A stretch of 64,000 nucleotides of DNA from assembly GCF_034424525.1 (NCBI RefSeq), contig NZ_CP139979.1, positions 2,127,501-2,191,500 of the forward strand, written 5' to 3'. Positions 8,124 through 17,880 of the stretch are shown in pieces. The DNA is from Sphingobium yanoikuyae. Its GTDB lineage: Bacteria; Pseudomonadota; Alphaproteobacteria; Sphingomonadales; Sphingomonadaceae. The translations under genes and the position numbers were made by a program. How positions within the stretch are numbered: the first letter of the stretch is position 1; the number at the start of each line of letters is the position of its first letter. The notes below the pieces were generated by a model that had not been told where the DNA came from, ran no database searches, and saw only the letters and a program-made list of their open reading frames with translations.

Positions 8124-10349
8124 TCACTTTGCCGGATCGACACCCTGCTCGCGCAGGAAATTTTCGATCGTCGTCCAAAGGTGAACACTGATCTTCGGCC
8201 CGCCGACGCGATGCGTCTGCCCCGGATAGACCATCAGCTCGAACGGCACGGCCGCGCCCTGCATCTTCGCCATCAGCGCGGTCGAATTGTCGAAGACGAC
8301 ATTGTCGTCCGACATGCCGTGGATCAGCAGCAGCGGATCCTTGATCTTCACCGCCTCATCGACCGCGTCGGAGCCCGGATAGGCGCTCGGCTTGTCCTGC
8401 GGCTGGCCCAGATAGCGTTCGGTATAATGGGTGTCGTAAAACTCCCACTTCGTCACCGGCGCGCCCGAGACGATCGCGGCGAAGGTACCCGGCGCCTTTT
8501 CCGCCAGCTTGAGCGACATATAGCCGCCATAGGACCAGCCATAGGTGGCAATCCGCTCGGGATCGACAAAGGGCTGGGCCTTCAGCCATTCGACGCCCTT
8601 CAGCTGATCGTCGACCTCGACCGTGCCCATGGCGCGATGGATCTGGTCCTCGAACGCCTTGCCGCGATCGGGCGTGCCGCGATTGTCGATCGAGAAGACG
8701 ATCCAGCCCTGGTCGACCAGATATTGGTTCAGCGCGCCACTCCATGTGTTGGTCACCTGGCGCCCGGCACCCGGACCGCCATAATGGATCATGAACACCG
8801 GATAGCGCTTGCCCGGCTGCATCGGCGGAGTCAGCATCTTGGTGTAGAGGGTACTGCCATCGGCCGCCTTGACGGTGCCGAACACGGTACTGGCGTGGCT
8901 CGCCAGATAGGGCGCGTAGGGATGATCGCCCTTCAGCGCATTTTCCGAAATCCACTGCAGCTGCTTGCCGCTGCTATCGGCGAGATAGACCTGCTTGGGC
9001 TGATCGGCATTCTGGCGGGTGACGACGATCCGGCTGGCCGCACCATCCATCACCGCGTCGTTCCACCAACCCTTGGCGGTCAGCGCCTTGAGCGGACCGG
9101 CCTTGGCCAGCGACGTGACATAGAGCTGCTGCTCCAGCGGCGTGTCGCGATTGCCGGTGAAATAGACCAGGCCCTTGCCCTCATCCACGCCGACAATGTC
9201 GCGCACTTCCCACTCGCCGCTGGTCAGCGCGGTCCATTTGCCGTCGCGCACATGATAGAGATGGCCATGGCCGGTCTTTTCCGACCACCACAGGAAGCTG
9301 CCGTCGCTCAGCGGCGTGAAATTATTGCTGAGGTTGATCCAGCTTTTCGACGTTTCGGTGAGGATGATCTTCGCCTTGCCGGTCGTCGGATCGACCGCAA
9401 GCAGGTCAAGCCGCTGCTGGTCGCGGCTTTCGCGCTGGACATAGAGGGTCTTGCCATCCTTCGACCAGTCGACGCGGGCGAGATAGACATTCTTGTCGGC
9501 GCCAAGGTCAACCTGCACCTGGCCCGAACCGTCCGCCTTCATGACGAAGAGATCGACGATGGCGTTGGGCGTGCCGGCTGCGGGATAGCGCTGCTGATAG
9601 ACCTTGGTCCCCTCGCCGCCGATCGCGGTGCGGGTGACGATGCCGACCGGGCTTTCATCGACCCGCGCCACGGCGATCTGTGCATCGGTAGGCGACCACC
9701 AATAGCCGGTGCGCCGGTCCATTTCCTCCTGCGCGACGAACTCCGATACGCCCCAGCTGAGCGTCTCGCTCGCGCCCTGGGTCAGTTGCTTCTCGCGGCC
9801 ATTCATCGGCTGCACGAACAGGTTGCCGCCCCGCACGAACGACACGAAGCCGCCCTTTGGGCTGACCACGCCGTTGAGTTCGCCATCCGGCGTGTCGGTG
9901 AGGCGGGTGACCTTGCCGTCCAGCGCGGCGAGATAGAGGTCGCCATCGACCGGCACCAGGATAGTCTTGCCGTCGGGCGACCAGTCATAGCTTGTAATAC
10001 CCGTGCTGCCGGCGACCGAGCGGTCGCGCTCGCGCTGCATCTTTTCCGCTTCGCTCAGTTCCGCGCCGCTGCCGGTCTTCTTCGAATCCACCAGCATGCG
10101 CTCGGCGCCGGTCGCGGTGTCGATCGCCCACAGGTCGAGCCGCTCCTTCTCGTCAGCGCGCGGCTTGAGCAAGGTCACCAGCTTGCCGTCGGGCGAGAGC
10201 TTGAGCGCACGCGGCTGCGGGCCGGCAAGGTCGGGGCTGGCGAACACCTGCTCCAGCGTCAGCTTTTGCTGCGCCTGCGCGGCGGTGACGGGAAGCAGCA
10301 GCAAGGCGCCCAACGCAGCGCCGGCCTTCAGATATGGGGACATGCTCAT
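8124..10349 (-). CDS. Dipeptidyl-peptidase IV (S9B), secreted
   Basis: Serine exopeptidase of 741 residues that removes N-terminal X-Pro/X-Ala dipeptides. A signal peptide ends near residue 26 (AAQA). A beta-propeller domain follows and contains the VAQEEMDRRTGYWWSP block, whose paired Glu bind the substrate amino terminus. The C-terminal hydrolase domain has Ser606 in GWSYGG, the acid in GMSDDN (681/682) and His713 in PGQTHR. All are in the DPP-IV order and spacing. The ATG at 10349 follows AAAGGAT. It probably works with the M2 and S9A enzymes of this window on extracytoplasmic peptides (inference). It is transcribed alone; a 116-bp gap separates it from the upstream esterase gene. Confidence 0.94.
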   Translation of the reverse strand: MSMSPYLKAGAALGALLLLPVTAAQAQQKLTLEQVFASPDLAGPQPRALKLSPDGKLVTLLKPRADEKERLDLWAIDTATGAERMLVDSKKTGSGAELSEAEKMQRERDRSVAGSTGITSYDWSPDGKTILVPVDGDLYLAALDGKVTRLTDTPDGELNGVVSPKGGFVSFVRGGNLFVQPMNGREKQLTQGASETLSWGVSEFVAQEEMDRRTGYWWSPTDAQIAVARVDESPVGIVTRTAIGGEGTKVYQQRYPAAGTPNAIVDLFVMKADGSGQVQVDLGADKNVYLARVDWSKDGKTLYVQRESRDQQRLDLLAVDPTTGKAKIILTETSKSWINLSNNFTPLSDGSFLWWSEKTGHGHLYHVRDGKWTALTSGEWEVRDIVGVDEGKGLVYFTGNRDTPLEQQLYVTSLAKAGPLKALTAKGWWNDAVMDGAASRIVVTRQNADQPKQVYLADSSGKQLQWISENALKGDHPYAPYLASHASTVFGTVKAADGSTLYTKMLTPPMQPGKRYPVFMIHYGGPGAGRQVTNTWSGALNQYLVDQGWIVFSIDNRGTPDRGKAFEDQIHRAMGTVEVDDQLKGVEWLKAQPFVDPERIATYGWSYGGYMSLKLAEKAPGTFAAIVSGAPVTKWEFYDTHYTERYLGQPQDKPSAYPGSDAVDEAVKIKDPLLLIHGMSDDNVVFDNSTALMAKMQGAAVPFELMVYPGQTHRVGGPKISVHLWTTIENFLREQGVDPAK

Positions 10350-10465
10350 CCTTTCCGGGCAGCGCCCGATCGGGCGCCACGATATCGGCCGGGCTTAGCG
10401 CGATGCGACGGAAAAGATCAATCGGTTGGAAGAATATGTCCTCCATCCACGGGAGCCCCTGACAC

Positions 10466-11422
10466 TCAGACCAGCCCGCTCCGCACCTGCCATTTGCGCG
10501 CAATCACCGGCCAGTCAGCAAAGGGCTGGGCCGGATCGCCGCGCAGGCCGACGCCATGGCTGCCCTCGTCGAACAGATGCATGTCGATCGCGCCCTGCGC
10601 GGCCCGCACCGCCCCGAACAGGGTCAGCGACTGATCTACCGGCACGGTGCGGTCATGGACCGAATGGAACAGGATCATCGGCGGCGTGGTCGACGCCACG
10701 ATCTTGTCCAGCGAATAGGCAGCTATTTGCGCGTCGGTCGGATCGTCGCCGATCAGCGACCTTCGGCTCCCGCCATTGGTGGCGCCGGCCATCGTCACTA
10801 CCGGATAGAGCAGGATCGCCCCGTCCGGCCGGGCCGACAGATGGTCTGCGCTTTCGGCCATCGGATAGATGCGGTCATTGGGCCGCATGCACAGGCTCCC
10901 GGCCAGATGACCGCCGGCGGAGCCCCCCAGCACCAGCACCCGCTGCGGATCGACGGTCCAGCCGCCGCTGCGCCCGGCCCGGATCAGCCGCATCGCCCGC
11001 TGCGCATCCTGTAGAGCGACATCGGCCCCCACCGCCCAGCGATCGGCCGGCAGGCGATAGCGCAGGACGAAGGCATGGATGCCCATGTCGGCCATCCAGC
11101 GCGCACATTCATAGCCTTCCCGATCAATGCCGACCCGCGAATAGCCGCCGCCAGGAATGATCAGCACTGCCGCGCCCGTGGGCTTGGCCGCCGCGAACCA
11201 GGACAGGGTCGGCCGCGTCACATGAATGCCGACGCGGTAGCGATAGCCCAGCGTGTCGATCTGGTCGTCCACCACTTCGGTGATGGCCGGCATCTTGCCG
11301 CCCGGCACGCCGTCGGGCCAGAGCGGGATGATCTGGGTCGGCTCTTCGGTGGCCGCGGAAAAGCGGCCGAACAGCGGTGAACTTGCCACCGCCGCCAGAA
11401 ATTCGCGTCGACTGCCGATCAT
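10466..11422 (-). CDS. Secreted alpha/beta-hydrolase, acetyl-xylan-esterase-like
   Basis: A 318-residue esterase-type hydrolase. It starts with a twin-arginine-like leader (SRREFLAAVASS), so export to the periplasm is likely. The core has the oxyanion motif IPGGGYS, the nucleophile elbow GGSAGG, an acidic residue in HSVHDRTVP and a C-terminal GSHGVG histidine. This combination is common in BD-FAE/acetyl-xylan esterases acting on plant glycans. It is the last gene of the TonB receptor-dgoK-MFS-propeller operon, 12 bp after the preceding gene. A role in removing ester groups from an imported oligosaccharide, or in opening a sugar lactone, is inference. Confidence 0.82.
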   Translation of the reverse strand: MIGSRREFLAAVASSPLFGRFSAATEEPTQIIPLWPDGVPGGKMPAITEVVDDQIDTLGYRYRVGIHVTRPTLSWFAAAKPTGAAVLIIPGGGYSRVGIDREGYECARWMADMGIHAFVLRYRLPADRWAVGADVALQDAQRAMRLIRAGRSGGWTVDPQRVLVLGGSAGGHLAGSLCMRPNDRIYPMAESADHLSARPDGAILLYPVVTMAGATNGGSRRSLIGDDPTDAQIAAYSLDKIVASTTPPMILFHSVHDRTVPVDQSLTLFGAVRAAQGAIDMHLFDEGSHGVGLRGDPAQPFADWPVIARKWQVRSGLV

Positions 11423-11434
11423 CCCGTCTCCCTT

Positions 11435-12856
11435 TCAGTTCGTGACCTGCGTCAGATAGACGCTGCCGGTGGTGCTGTTCACATCGGTCGGCGCGGCGCC
11501 GTAGATGATATCGGTGTCGGCCGACAGCGGCACCGTGGCAAGCCGGGTTATCGCCTTGCCGGGCGCGAGGTCGGTGATGGTCCAGCCCGACGCCGTCGAT
11601 GTCTTGAGCCCCTGGCGCAGCCCTTCGCCGGTGGTAGCGAAATAGACGCGGACCTGCGCCGCCGTGCGCGATATGCCCAGCGCTGCGGGCACATTGTTGC
11701 TGGCCGTGTAGATTTTTTCCCGACTGGTCCAGCCGGAGCCGCTCCAGCGCACGCGCCACACATCGAAATTGGCGTCCCCGCTGCCATCGGTCGGACGATA
11801 GCGATAGGCGATGGTCGGCTGGTTATAATCGTCGAGCGCCAGCTTGGCGCTCTGCAGCCCCTTGAGCGTCTGGTTGGTGGTGAAGACCTCGCCCGACTGG
11901 AGCGGCAGGAAGAAGAGGTTGGCATTGGCGAGGCCCACCGGCAGTGTCGCCGCCGTGCCATCGGCATAGCTCCAGCCGCCGCCGGTCGGCGAATAGCGCA
12001 GATAGCTGCCATAATGGCGCAGCGACCGGGGCAGCGACTTGGCCCATTCCCACAGCAAATGAACGCTGCCGTCGCTACCGAATGTCATGTCGTCGGGATA
12101 GACGACCGCGTCATTGGCGGCGGCAAAGGTTCCGACATGGCTCCAGTTGCCACTGCTGCCAGACATCGCCCAGCGATACAGTTCACCCTCGCCATCATAG
12201 GTCGCTGCATCATAGCTGCGGATCATCAGATAGACGTCGCCATTGGGCGCCCGCTTGGCGACCGGATAGGTATAGAGGCCGGTCGCGGGGATATCGGTCT
12301 GGCGGGTGAAGCTCATGCCACCGGGCGCATCGGCGCGGAAATAGCGCATGCCGTCCGACAGATTATGCATGTCGGCCCAGACATGCAGCACGCCCGCGCC
12401 GTCGACCGCGATGGTCGGCTGCTTGTGCCCGATATCGTCCGCCTCGGTCCAGACCGTTCCGTCGGGATTGCGCAGCACGGCGAAGGTCCAGGTGCCACTT
12501 GTGTCGCGCTTGCCGATCTTGACCTCATGGCTACCGGTCGCGCCGGAGGCTGGCGGACTGTCGAAGGCGACATAGAGCGTGCCATCGGGCGCCAGCGCGA
12601 TCGGCACCCACCAGGCGGCCTGGTTGGAGGAGTCCGCGTCGCGCGGCACCCGCTCGACGCTGATGCTGGCGGCGAGCGCAGCGGCCATCGGTTCTTCCGC
12701 CGTCGCCTGTAACGGGCTGCCGAGGCTGACCCAGTTGGCGATAGCGCTGGTCGATCCGCCGGTGCCGCCCGTGGTCGTCGCATCGCTCAACAGCAGCGCG
12801 GCCGACGCCGTTCCGGCAAGGGCCAGGACCCCTGCCAGTCCATAGAAACGCTTCAT
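11435..12856 (-). CDS. Secreted BNR-type beta-propeller protein, candidate polysaccharide lyase or glycosidase
   Basis: A 473-residue exported protein (signal peptide ending near ASA, residue 20). The body carries repeated propeller strands: ALAPDGTLYVAF, IAVDGAGVLHVWADMHN and FGSDGSVHLLWEWA. Around them are aromatic/His motifs (GHKQPTIAVDG, YTYPVAKRAPNGDVYLMIR, RHYGSYLRYSP) as in the BNR_4 repeat family. That family overlaps seven-bladed propeller polysaccharide lyases (for example ulvan lyases) and related glycosidases. A catalytic assignment is not possible by eye. The ATG at 12856 has an excellent ribosome site (GGAGAGGAAG); the open frame extends to 12940 without one. Operon context (TonB receptor, sugar-acid kinase, permease, esterase) argues for a role in breaking a uronic- or aldonic-acid-containing glycan. 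Confidence 0.75.
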   Translation of the reverse strand: MKRFYGLAGVLALAGTASAALLLSDATTTGGTGGSTSAIANWVSLGSPLQATAEEPMAAALAASISVERVPRDADSSNQAAWWVPIALAPDGTLYVAFDSPPASGATGSHEVKIGKRDTSGTWTFAVLRNPDGTVWTEADDIGHKQPTIAVDGAGVLHVWADMHNLSDGMRYFRADAPGGMSFTRQTDIPATGLYTYPVAKRAPNGDVYLMIRSYDAATYDGEGELYRWAMSGSSGNWSHVGTFAAANDAVVYPDDMTFGSDGSVHLLWEWAKSLPRSLRHYGSYLRYSPTGGGWSYADGTAATLPVGLANANLFFLPLQSGEVFTTNQTLKGLQSAKLALDDYNQPTIAYRYRPTDGSGDANFDVWRVRWSGSGWTSREKIYTASNNVPAALGISRTAAQVRVYFATTGEGLRQGLKTSTASGWTITDLAPGKAITRLATVPLSADTDIIYGAAPTDVNSTTGSVYLTQVTN

Positions 12857-12875
12857 CTTCCTCTCCCACTTATTG

Positions 12876-14111
12876 TTATGCGTGGACGAGTTGGCCTTCC
12901 CCATTGGATCGGCGCGCACTGCGCAGCGCCAGGAAGGCAAGCAGAAAGGCGATCGGATGGAGCAGCGCCATCAGCAGGAAGCTGCGTTCAAACGCACCGC
13001 CCGCGACAAGCTGGCCAACCAACTGGGTCGAGAGCAGACCGCCAAGCCCGCTGCCCGCCGCCACCACGCCGAACACGGTGGCGACGATGCGGGTGGGGTA
13101 GAGATCTACGATCAGCGTGCTGATGTTGATCTGGAACACCAGATGGGCAAAGGCCACGGCAGAAGCGAGCGCGAACAGGATCGGCAAAGCGGGATGGCTG
13201 GCCGCGATCGCGCCGAACGGAGCCACCAGCGCGGCGGCGCCCATCACGATGATGCGGCTGGTTGCCGGCGCCACACCGCGCGCGATCAACCGGCTGGAAA
13301 AGAAGCCGCCGCCGATACTGCCAAGGTCGGCTGCGAGATAGACGATCCACGCCATGGAGGCGACCGCGATCAGGGTCAGGCCATAGATGTCCGTCAGATA
13401 TTTGGGGAACCAGAAGAGGTAGAAATACCAGACCGGATCGGCGCCCGCGCGGGCGCCGGCGAGCAGCCAGACCGACCGGTCGCGCAGGATGCGGCCCCAC
13501 AGCGCGCCTTCGCTGATCCGCTCTTCCTTGGCTTCCGGCGCGCTGCGCGGATAGATTGTCAGCCAGACGACCAGCCAAGCAAGGCCCGCCGCGCCAGTGG
13601 CGATGAACGCCGCGCGCCAGCCGAAATGCAGCGCGATGCCGGCGATCAGCGGCGGCGCCAGCGTCGCGCCGATCATCGCGCCGGCCGTATAGATGCCGAG
13701 CGCAATGCCGCGTTCCCTGGGCGGAAAATGTTCTGAAACCGCCTTTGGCCCGGCGGTGTAGTTGCCCGCCTCGCCCAGCCCCAGCGTAAAACGCGCCGCG
13801 CCCAGCTCCCCTGCCGACCGGACGAAGCCGGTCAGCAGGTTCGCCAGCGACCACCAGCCCACGAACAGCGCCAGCGAGAGGCGCGTGCCCAGCCAGTCGG
13901 TCACCCGGCCGGCCATCAGATAGGCGAAGGTATAGGCAATCAGGAAAGCCTGGACGACGCGCGCATAGGCGATGTCATCCATATGCAGGTCTTGCTGCAC
14001 CGTCGTCGCCAGGATCGAGAGCGCCTGCCGGTCGAGATAGTTGATCACGGTCGAGGCGAACAGCATCGCCAGGATTGCCCATCTGATCTTGCGGGCCTTC
14101 CCCTCGATCAT
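12876..14111 (-). CDS. MFS transporter, anion:cation symporter (hexuronate/aldonate type)
   Basis: A 411-residue 12-helix permease. The first-helix motif INYLDRQALSI, the MFS loop GRVTDWLGTR and the GLGEAGNYTAGPKAVSEHF segment are characteristic of the ACS family (ExuT, GudP, DgoT), which imports hexuronates, glucarate or galactonate with protons. Its ATG overlaps the dgoK stop by 4 bases, tying it to 2-keto-3-deoxy-sugar-acid metabolism. The exact substrate is open; a galactonate- or uronate-like acid fits the kinase next door. Confidence 0.88.
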   Translation of the reverse strand: MIEGKARKIRWAILAMLFASTVINYLDRQALSILATTVQQDLHMDDIAYARVVQAFLIAYTFAYLMAGRVTDWLGTRLSLALFVGWWSLANLLTGFVRSAGELGAARFTLGLGEAGNYTAGPKAVSEHFPPRERGIALGIYTAGAMIGATLAPPLIAGIALHFGWRAAFIATGAAGLAWLVVWLTIYPRSAPEAKEERISEGALWGRILRDRSVWLLAGARAGADPVWYFYLFWFPKYLTDIYGLTLIAVASMAWIVYLAADLGSIGGGFFSSRLIARGVAPATSRIIVMGAAALVAPFGAIAASHPALPILFALASAVAFAHLVFQINISTLIVDLYPTRIVATVFGVVAAGSGLGGLLSTQLVGQLVAGGAFERSFLLMALLHPIAFLLAFLALRSARRSNGEGQLVHA

Positions 14112-15058
14112 GCGGCCGCCGCCTCCATGCGCGCGGCGATCGCCGACAGGCCGGCCAGCGCTGTGCCGTCGCCCGCCGCCTTCTCGGTCGCGATCCCCAG
14201 CCGGTCGCAGACCCGGCCATAGAGATCGACCAGCAGCTCCGCGCCGACCAGGACGATGGTGTCCACCGCCATGCCCCGCGCGCGATGGGCGGCGACCGCG
14301 TCGCGGACCTCCGCAGCGATCATCAATCCGGACAGGAAGGATGGCGCGGCTTCGCTGGTCAGTTCCCCCATCAAGATACGACTGCGCAGCGCGAACAATC
14401 CATGCTCGATCGCCAAGGTCGGATCATCGACCACCAGCCCGGCACCTATATCGAAGGCAGTCATGTCGGTCGGCGCGGCCGGATCATAGGGCTTGGCCAG
14501 CGATCGACCCAGCAGGCCATGGGCGAGCAGCAACTCGCGCACTTCCCCCTGCATCGAGGTAACGAAATCCAGCACCGTCCGTCCCCGCGTCCGCACCCAT
14601 TTGGCGTGGGTGCCCGGCAGGCAGATCAGCCGTTCGGCATCATCATCCGCCACGGCCGCCAGCCAGCCGAACAATTGCACTTCCTCGCCGCGCATCACAT
14701 CGGGCTGGCCGAAGATGTTGCGGCAGGACAGGCCCGGCACGATCGCGATAGGGCATCCCGCCGCCTCGAACCGCAGCAGCGCGCCGGCCATCGCCTCGGG
14801 CCCGGCGGGGCAAGGCAGATAGGCTGCCTCACGCCAGCCGATGGTCGACCCGATCATGCCCGACAGCAGCACCGACATCGGACCATGGCGATCGATCCAG
14901 TCACCCGCCGCCGCGCGAAAGGCGGTTTCATGATCGGCCACATCCTTGGCGCCCTTGCCGCGCACCGTCTCGACCGGGATCAGCCGCCCCTCCTCCACCC
15001 GGCACAGGTGGAGGCGCATGTTGCTCGATCCCCAATCGCCCGCGATCAGCATAGTCAT
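14108..15058 (-). CDS. dgoK: 2-dehydro-3-deoxygalactonokinase
   Basis: A 316-residue cytoplasmic kinase that phosphorylates 2-keto-3-deoxy-galactonate (or the gluconate epimer) to the 6-phosphate. The N-terminal GDWGSSNMRL phosphate loop, the LLSGMIGSTIGWREA block, LPGTHAKWV and the GAGLVVDDP segment are the DgoK family signatures. The start at ATG 15058 is supported by GAGGA upstream, which overlaps the end of the TonB receptor gene. Downstream it overlaps the MFS gene by 4 bases. No dgoA-type phosphate aldolase is next to it; the aldolase at 19840 is of another family, so the pathway end is unclear. Confidence 0.92.
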   Translation of the reverse strand: MTMLIAGDWGSSNMRLHLCRVEEGRLIPVETVRGKGAKDVADHETAFRAAAGDWIDRHGPMSVLLSGMIGSTIGWREAAYLPCPAGPEAMAGALLRFEAAGCPIAIVPGLSCRNIFGQPDVMRGEEVQLFGWLAAVADDDAERLICLPGTHAKWVRTRGRTVLDFVTSMQGEVRELLLAHGLLGRSLAKPYDPAAPTDMTAFDIGAGLVVDDPTLAIEHGLFALRSRILMGELTSEAAPSFLSGLMIAAEVRDAVAAHRARGMAVDTIVLVGAELLVDLYGRVCDRLGIATEKAAGDGTALAGLSAIAARMEAAAA

Positions 15059-15065
15059 CCTGTCC

Positions 15066-17711
15066 TCAGAACTTGAAGTTGGCGCCGATGGCGAAGCGGC
15101 GGCCCTGCTCGGCATAGAGGGCGATCGCTTCGGGCGCGCCGGTATAGCGGATCTGCTTCTCGTTGGTCAGGTTGCCGGCCTCGGCATAGATACCAAAGGC
15201 GCCAAAATCATAGCGGATCGATGCGTCGATCGTCTCATAGGGCTTGAAGAAGGAGCCTTCGCCGCCCGCCGTCACGCTGTCGAGATAGCCCGAGCGATAA
15301 TTATAGGCGACGCGCAGGCCGAACCCGTCCTTTTCATAATAGCCGACCAGATTGGCATTATGCTTGGACAGCCCTTCCAGCGGCAGGGTGGCGCCGGTGC
15401 GGGCATTCACGAATGGCGTGCTGCTGTCGATATAGCTGTAGTTCGCCAGGATGCCGAAGCCGCTGGCAAAGCCATCCAGGAAGTTGAACGGCAACTGCAG
15501 CATCACTTCCGCGCCCTTGAGCTTGCCGCCCTCGCCATTGACCTTGCGCGTGACCAGGAATTGCTGGGTCTCGCCCGGCACATCCTCGAAGGTCGAGCGG
15601 GTGGTCAGGAAGGAGCCGATATCCTTGTAGAAAAGGCCGACCGTCAGCGCCGAACCCTGGCGGAAATACCATTCCAGCGACACGTCATACTGGTCCGCGC
15701 GGAAGGGCTTGAGGTTCGGATTGCCGCCGGTCCCGGTATAGACGATGCGGTTGAGCAGCAGGCCGGGGCTCAGATCCTGCGAGTCCGGCAGGCCGACGAC
15801 TTTGGCCGCACCGACACGGGCCACCAGCTTGTCGGTCAGGTCGAATTTCAGCACCGCGCTCGGCAACCAGTCCTCATAGGAGGGCGATGCGGTGACCGGC
15901 TGGAACGTGCCGTCGGCGCGGCGCAGCGCGGATACCGCATCGCGATCGGTGCGGGTGTAACGCAGGCCGATATTGCCGGAGAAGGGAATGCTGCCCAGAT
16001 CACCCTTCAGATTGAGCTTCACATAGCCCGCCTTGGTGACTTCATCGAGCTTGTAGGAGGCGGTGGGGTCCAGCACGCGCGGCGTGCAACTGCCCAATAT
16101 CGCCTCGCAGGCAAAGTCCGCGCCAGTGCCGAACGGATTGCCGACCAGATAGGATTGGGCGAAGGGCGCCTTGCCACCCAGCAGATCGGGGAAGCTGCCG
16201 ACCTCATAGAGCGCCGCATCCCGATCGGTCAGGCGGACCGAGGAGGTGAGCTGTGACAGCAGCGAATTGCGCGCGGTCTTGAGCTTGGCGATACGGCCGC
16301 CGACCTCGAAGGAGTCCAGCACGCCGCTTTCGATCGCATAGCGCAGGTCGACCCTGCCGGCATATTCCTTCGCATTGGATTCAAAGCGGTTATCGAAGAA
16401 GTTGGAATAATTGTAGAGCGATGGATCGAGCAGGTCGACGCCCGACGGCAGGGTCAGTTGCGGCACGCCGCCACCGGTGAAATCGAACGAGGTCAGATAG
16501 GATGCCCGCGTCTGGGTGCGGACATAGGTCTGATTGTAGTTGAGCTGGGCGTCCGAATAGCTGCCCTCCGCCTTGATCGTCCATGGCCCCTTCTCATAAC
16601 GCAGGTTGAGCGCGCTGGAGAGCGAGTCATCCTTGATCGTCAGTCGCTCGTCATTGCCCTGCAGCGGCCGGCGGACCGTGCCCGCGACCAGCACCTCATT
16701 GGGCGAGAAGCTGTAGTCGACATAGTCCGCGCCATTGCTGGTCAGCGCGACGGCGAACCAGTTGCGGCGGCGCTTGGCCTTGCCGGCGGCATAGACGGTG
16801 TCCAGCGACAGCTCCAGTTCGTCGGTGGGTCGCCATTGCAGCACGACATTGGCGCCCAGTCGCTTGCGGCGTTCGCGCAGCCGCTGATAGCGAAGGTCGG
16901 CGATATAGGTGCCGGCCAGACCGTCGCCATTGGGATCATTGTCGGCCACGCCATCGCCATTGGGGTCGAACGCGCCGGTCAGCGGCAGGAAGCCGGCGAA
17001 GCTGTTGAAACTGTCTTCCTGGATCGGCCGGTCGGATGCAGTCACATTCACCAGCACGCCGAACCGATCATCGAAATTGCGCGAATAGAGCAGCGAACCG
17101 CTGACACCCTTGCGGTCGAGCATGTCGGCATAGCTGCCCTCGATCCGGCCGGCGACCATCGTGTTCGGCGCGTCGAGCGGCTTGCGCGTGATGATGTTGA
17201 CCGTGCCGCCCAGCGACCCGTCAATCTGGTCGGCCGACAGCAGCTTGGTGACTTCCAGGCGGCTGATCAGTTCGGCGGGATAAAGCGACAGCGGATTGAA
17301 ATCGGCATCGGCCGGCACGCCGGGACCACGTCCGAAGGGGCTGACCAGCGACCGGCCATTCACCTCGGTCCGGTTCTGACGCAGGCCGCGGATCGACACG
17401 CTGGTGCCATCGCCCAGCGAGCGGCGGATCTGCACGCCCGATACGCGTTGGAGCGATTCCGCGATATTCTGGTCCGGCAGCTTGCCGACATCCTCGGCCA
17501 CGATCGAGTCAACGAAGGTGACAGCCTGGCGCTTGGTCTCGATGCCCTTGCTCAGGCTCTGACGAATGCCGGTGACGACGATATCGGCAACCGCGCCATC
17601 GACCGCCTGGGCGGGTTGCGGCTCTGCGGTTTCCTGGGCGGCTACGATCGTCGGAAACGCGGCCGTGGTGGCCAGTACCAACAGGCTCGCGCATTTTGCT
17701 ACCTTGCGCAT
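15066..17711 (-). CDS. TonB-dependent receptor, glycan/sugar-acid locus
   Basis: Outer-membrane active transporter of 881 residues. It has a signal peptide (to about residue 26, TIVAAQE), then an IVVTGIRQSL TonB-box-like segment, a plug domain (IAESLQRVSGVQIRR; LRQNRTEVNGR) and a C-terminal barrel ending in FKF. The FDPNGDG/NDPNGDG repeats near residue 265 resemble a calcium-binding loop. ATG 17711 is preferred over ATG 17717 because AGGAGG is 8 bases upstream of the former and only 2 of the latter. It is the first gene of the operon with dgoK, the MFS permease, the propeller protein and the esterase, so it probably imports the oligosaccharide that the locus degrades. Its promoter region carries the shared TGTTGC elements. 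Confidence 0.93.
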   Translation of the reverse strand: MRKVAKCASLLVLATTAAFPTIVAAQETAEPQPAQAVDGAVADIVVTGIRQSLSKGIETKRQAVTFVDSIVAEDVGKLPDQNIAESLQRVSGVQIRRSLGDGTSVSIRGLRQNRTEVNGRSLVSPFGRGPGVPADADFNPLSLYPAELISRLEVTKLLSADQIDGSLGGTVNIITRKPLDAPNTMVAGRIEGSYADMLDRKGVSGSLLYSRNFDDRFGVLVNVTASDRPIQEDSFNSFAGFLPLTGAFDPNGDGVADNDPNGDGLAGTYIADLRYQRLRERRKRLGANVVLQWRPTDELELSLDTVYAAGKAKRRRNWFAVALTSNGADYVDYSFSPNEVLVAGTVRRPLQGNDERLTIKDDSLSSALNLRYEKGPWTIKAEGSYSDAQLNYNQTYVRTQTRASYLTSFDFTGGGVPQLTLPSGVDLLDPSLYNYSNFFDNRFESNAKEYAGRVDLRYAIESGVLDSFEVGGRIAKLKTARNSLLSQLTSSVRLTDRDAALYEVGSFPDLLGGKAPFAQSYLVGNPFGTGADFACEAILGSCTPRVLDPTASYKLDEVTKAGYVKLNLKGDLGSIPFSGNIGLRYTRTDRDAVSALRRADGTFQPVTASPSYEDWLPSAVLKFDLTDKLVARVGAAKVVGLPDSQDLSPGLLLNRIVYTGTGGNPNLKPFRADQYDVSLEWYFRQGSALTVGLFYKDIGSFLTTRSTFEDVPGETQQFLVTRKVNGEGGKLKGAEVMLQLPFNFLDGFASGFGILANYSYIDSSTPFVNARTGATLPLEGLSKHNANLVGYYEKDGFGLRVAYNYRSGYLDSVTAGGEGSFFKPYETIDASIRYDFGAFGIYAEAGNLTNEKQIRYTGAPEAIALYAEQGRRFAIGANFKF

Positions 17712-17752
17712 CTTCATCCCCTCCTGTGCGAGCGTTGTGCTTCTGAGGGGGA

Positions 17753-17880
17753 AATTGTTGCACAATTAGCGACGTGTCAATCCCGAAATCTGAAATTTGT
17801 TGCTTCTATATCGATTTAATTGGCCAATTTTGTGGAATAAAATCGATATGGCAGCATATTTGTATCACATGAAGCAACAC
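17753..17880 (-). promoter_or_regulatory. Promoter and operator cluster of the TonB receptor operon
   Basis: AT-rich region between the IclR gene and the receptor gene. On the minus strand a -35 candidate TTGACA (17780-17775) is followed by GTCGCTAATTG. It holds TGTTGC half-sites at 17756-17761, 17798-17803 and (inverted) 17874-17879. There is also a palindrome AATTGT-TGC-ACAATT (17753-17767), a 12-bp perfect palindrome AATTGGCCAATT (17818-17829) and a 10-bp inverted repeat ATATCGATTT/AAATCGATAT (17808-17817, 17840-17849). The density of dyads suggests binding of the adjacent IclR regulator; this is inference. Confidence 0.55.

Noticed and set aside
8181..10634. 817-codon + strand frame opposite the DPP-IV gene
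   Set aside because: Shadow of the S9B gene; no domain, composition typical of reverse-strand frames.
11435..12940. N-terminal extension of the propeller protein to 12940
   Set aside because: ATG 12856 has a near-ideal ribosome site and starts a proper signal peptide; the extension would place 28 charged residues before it.
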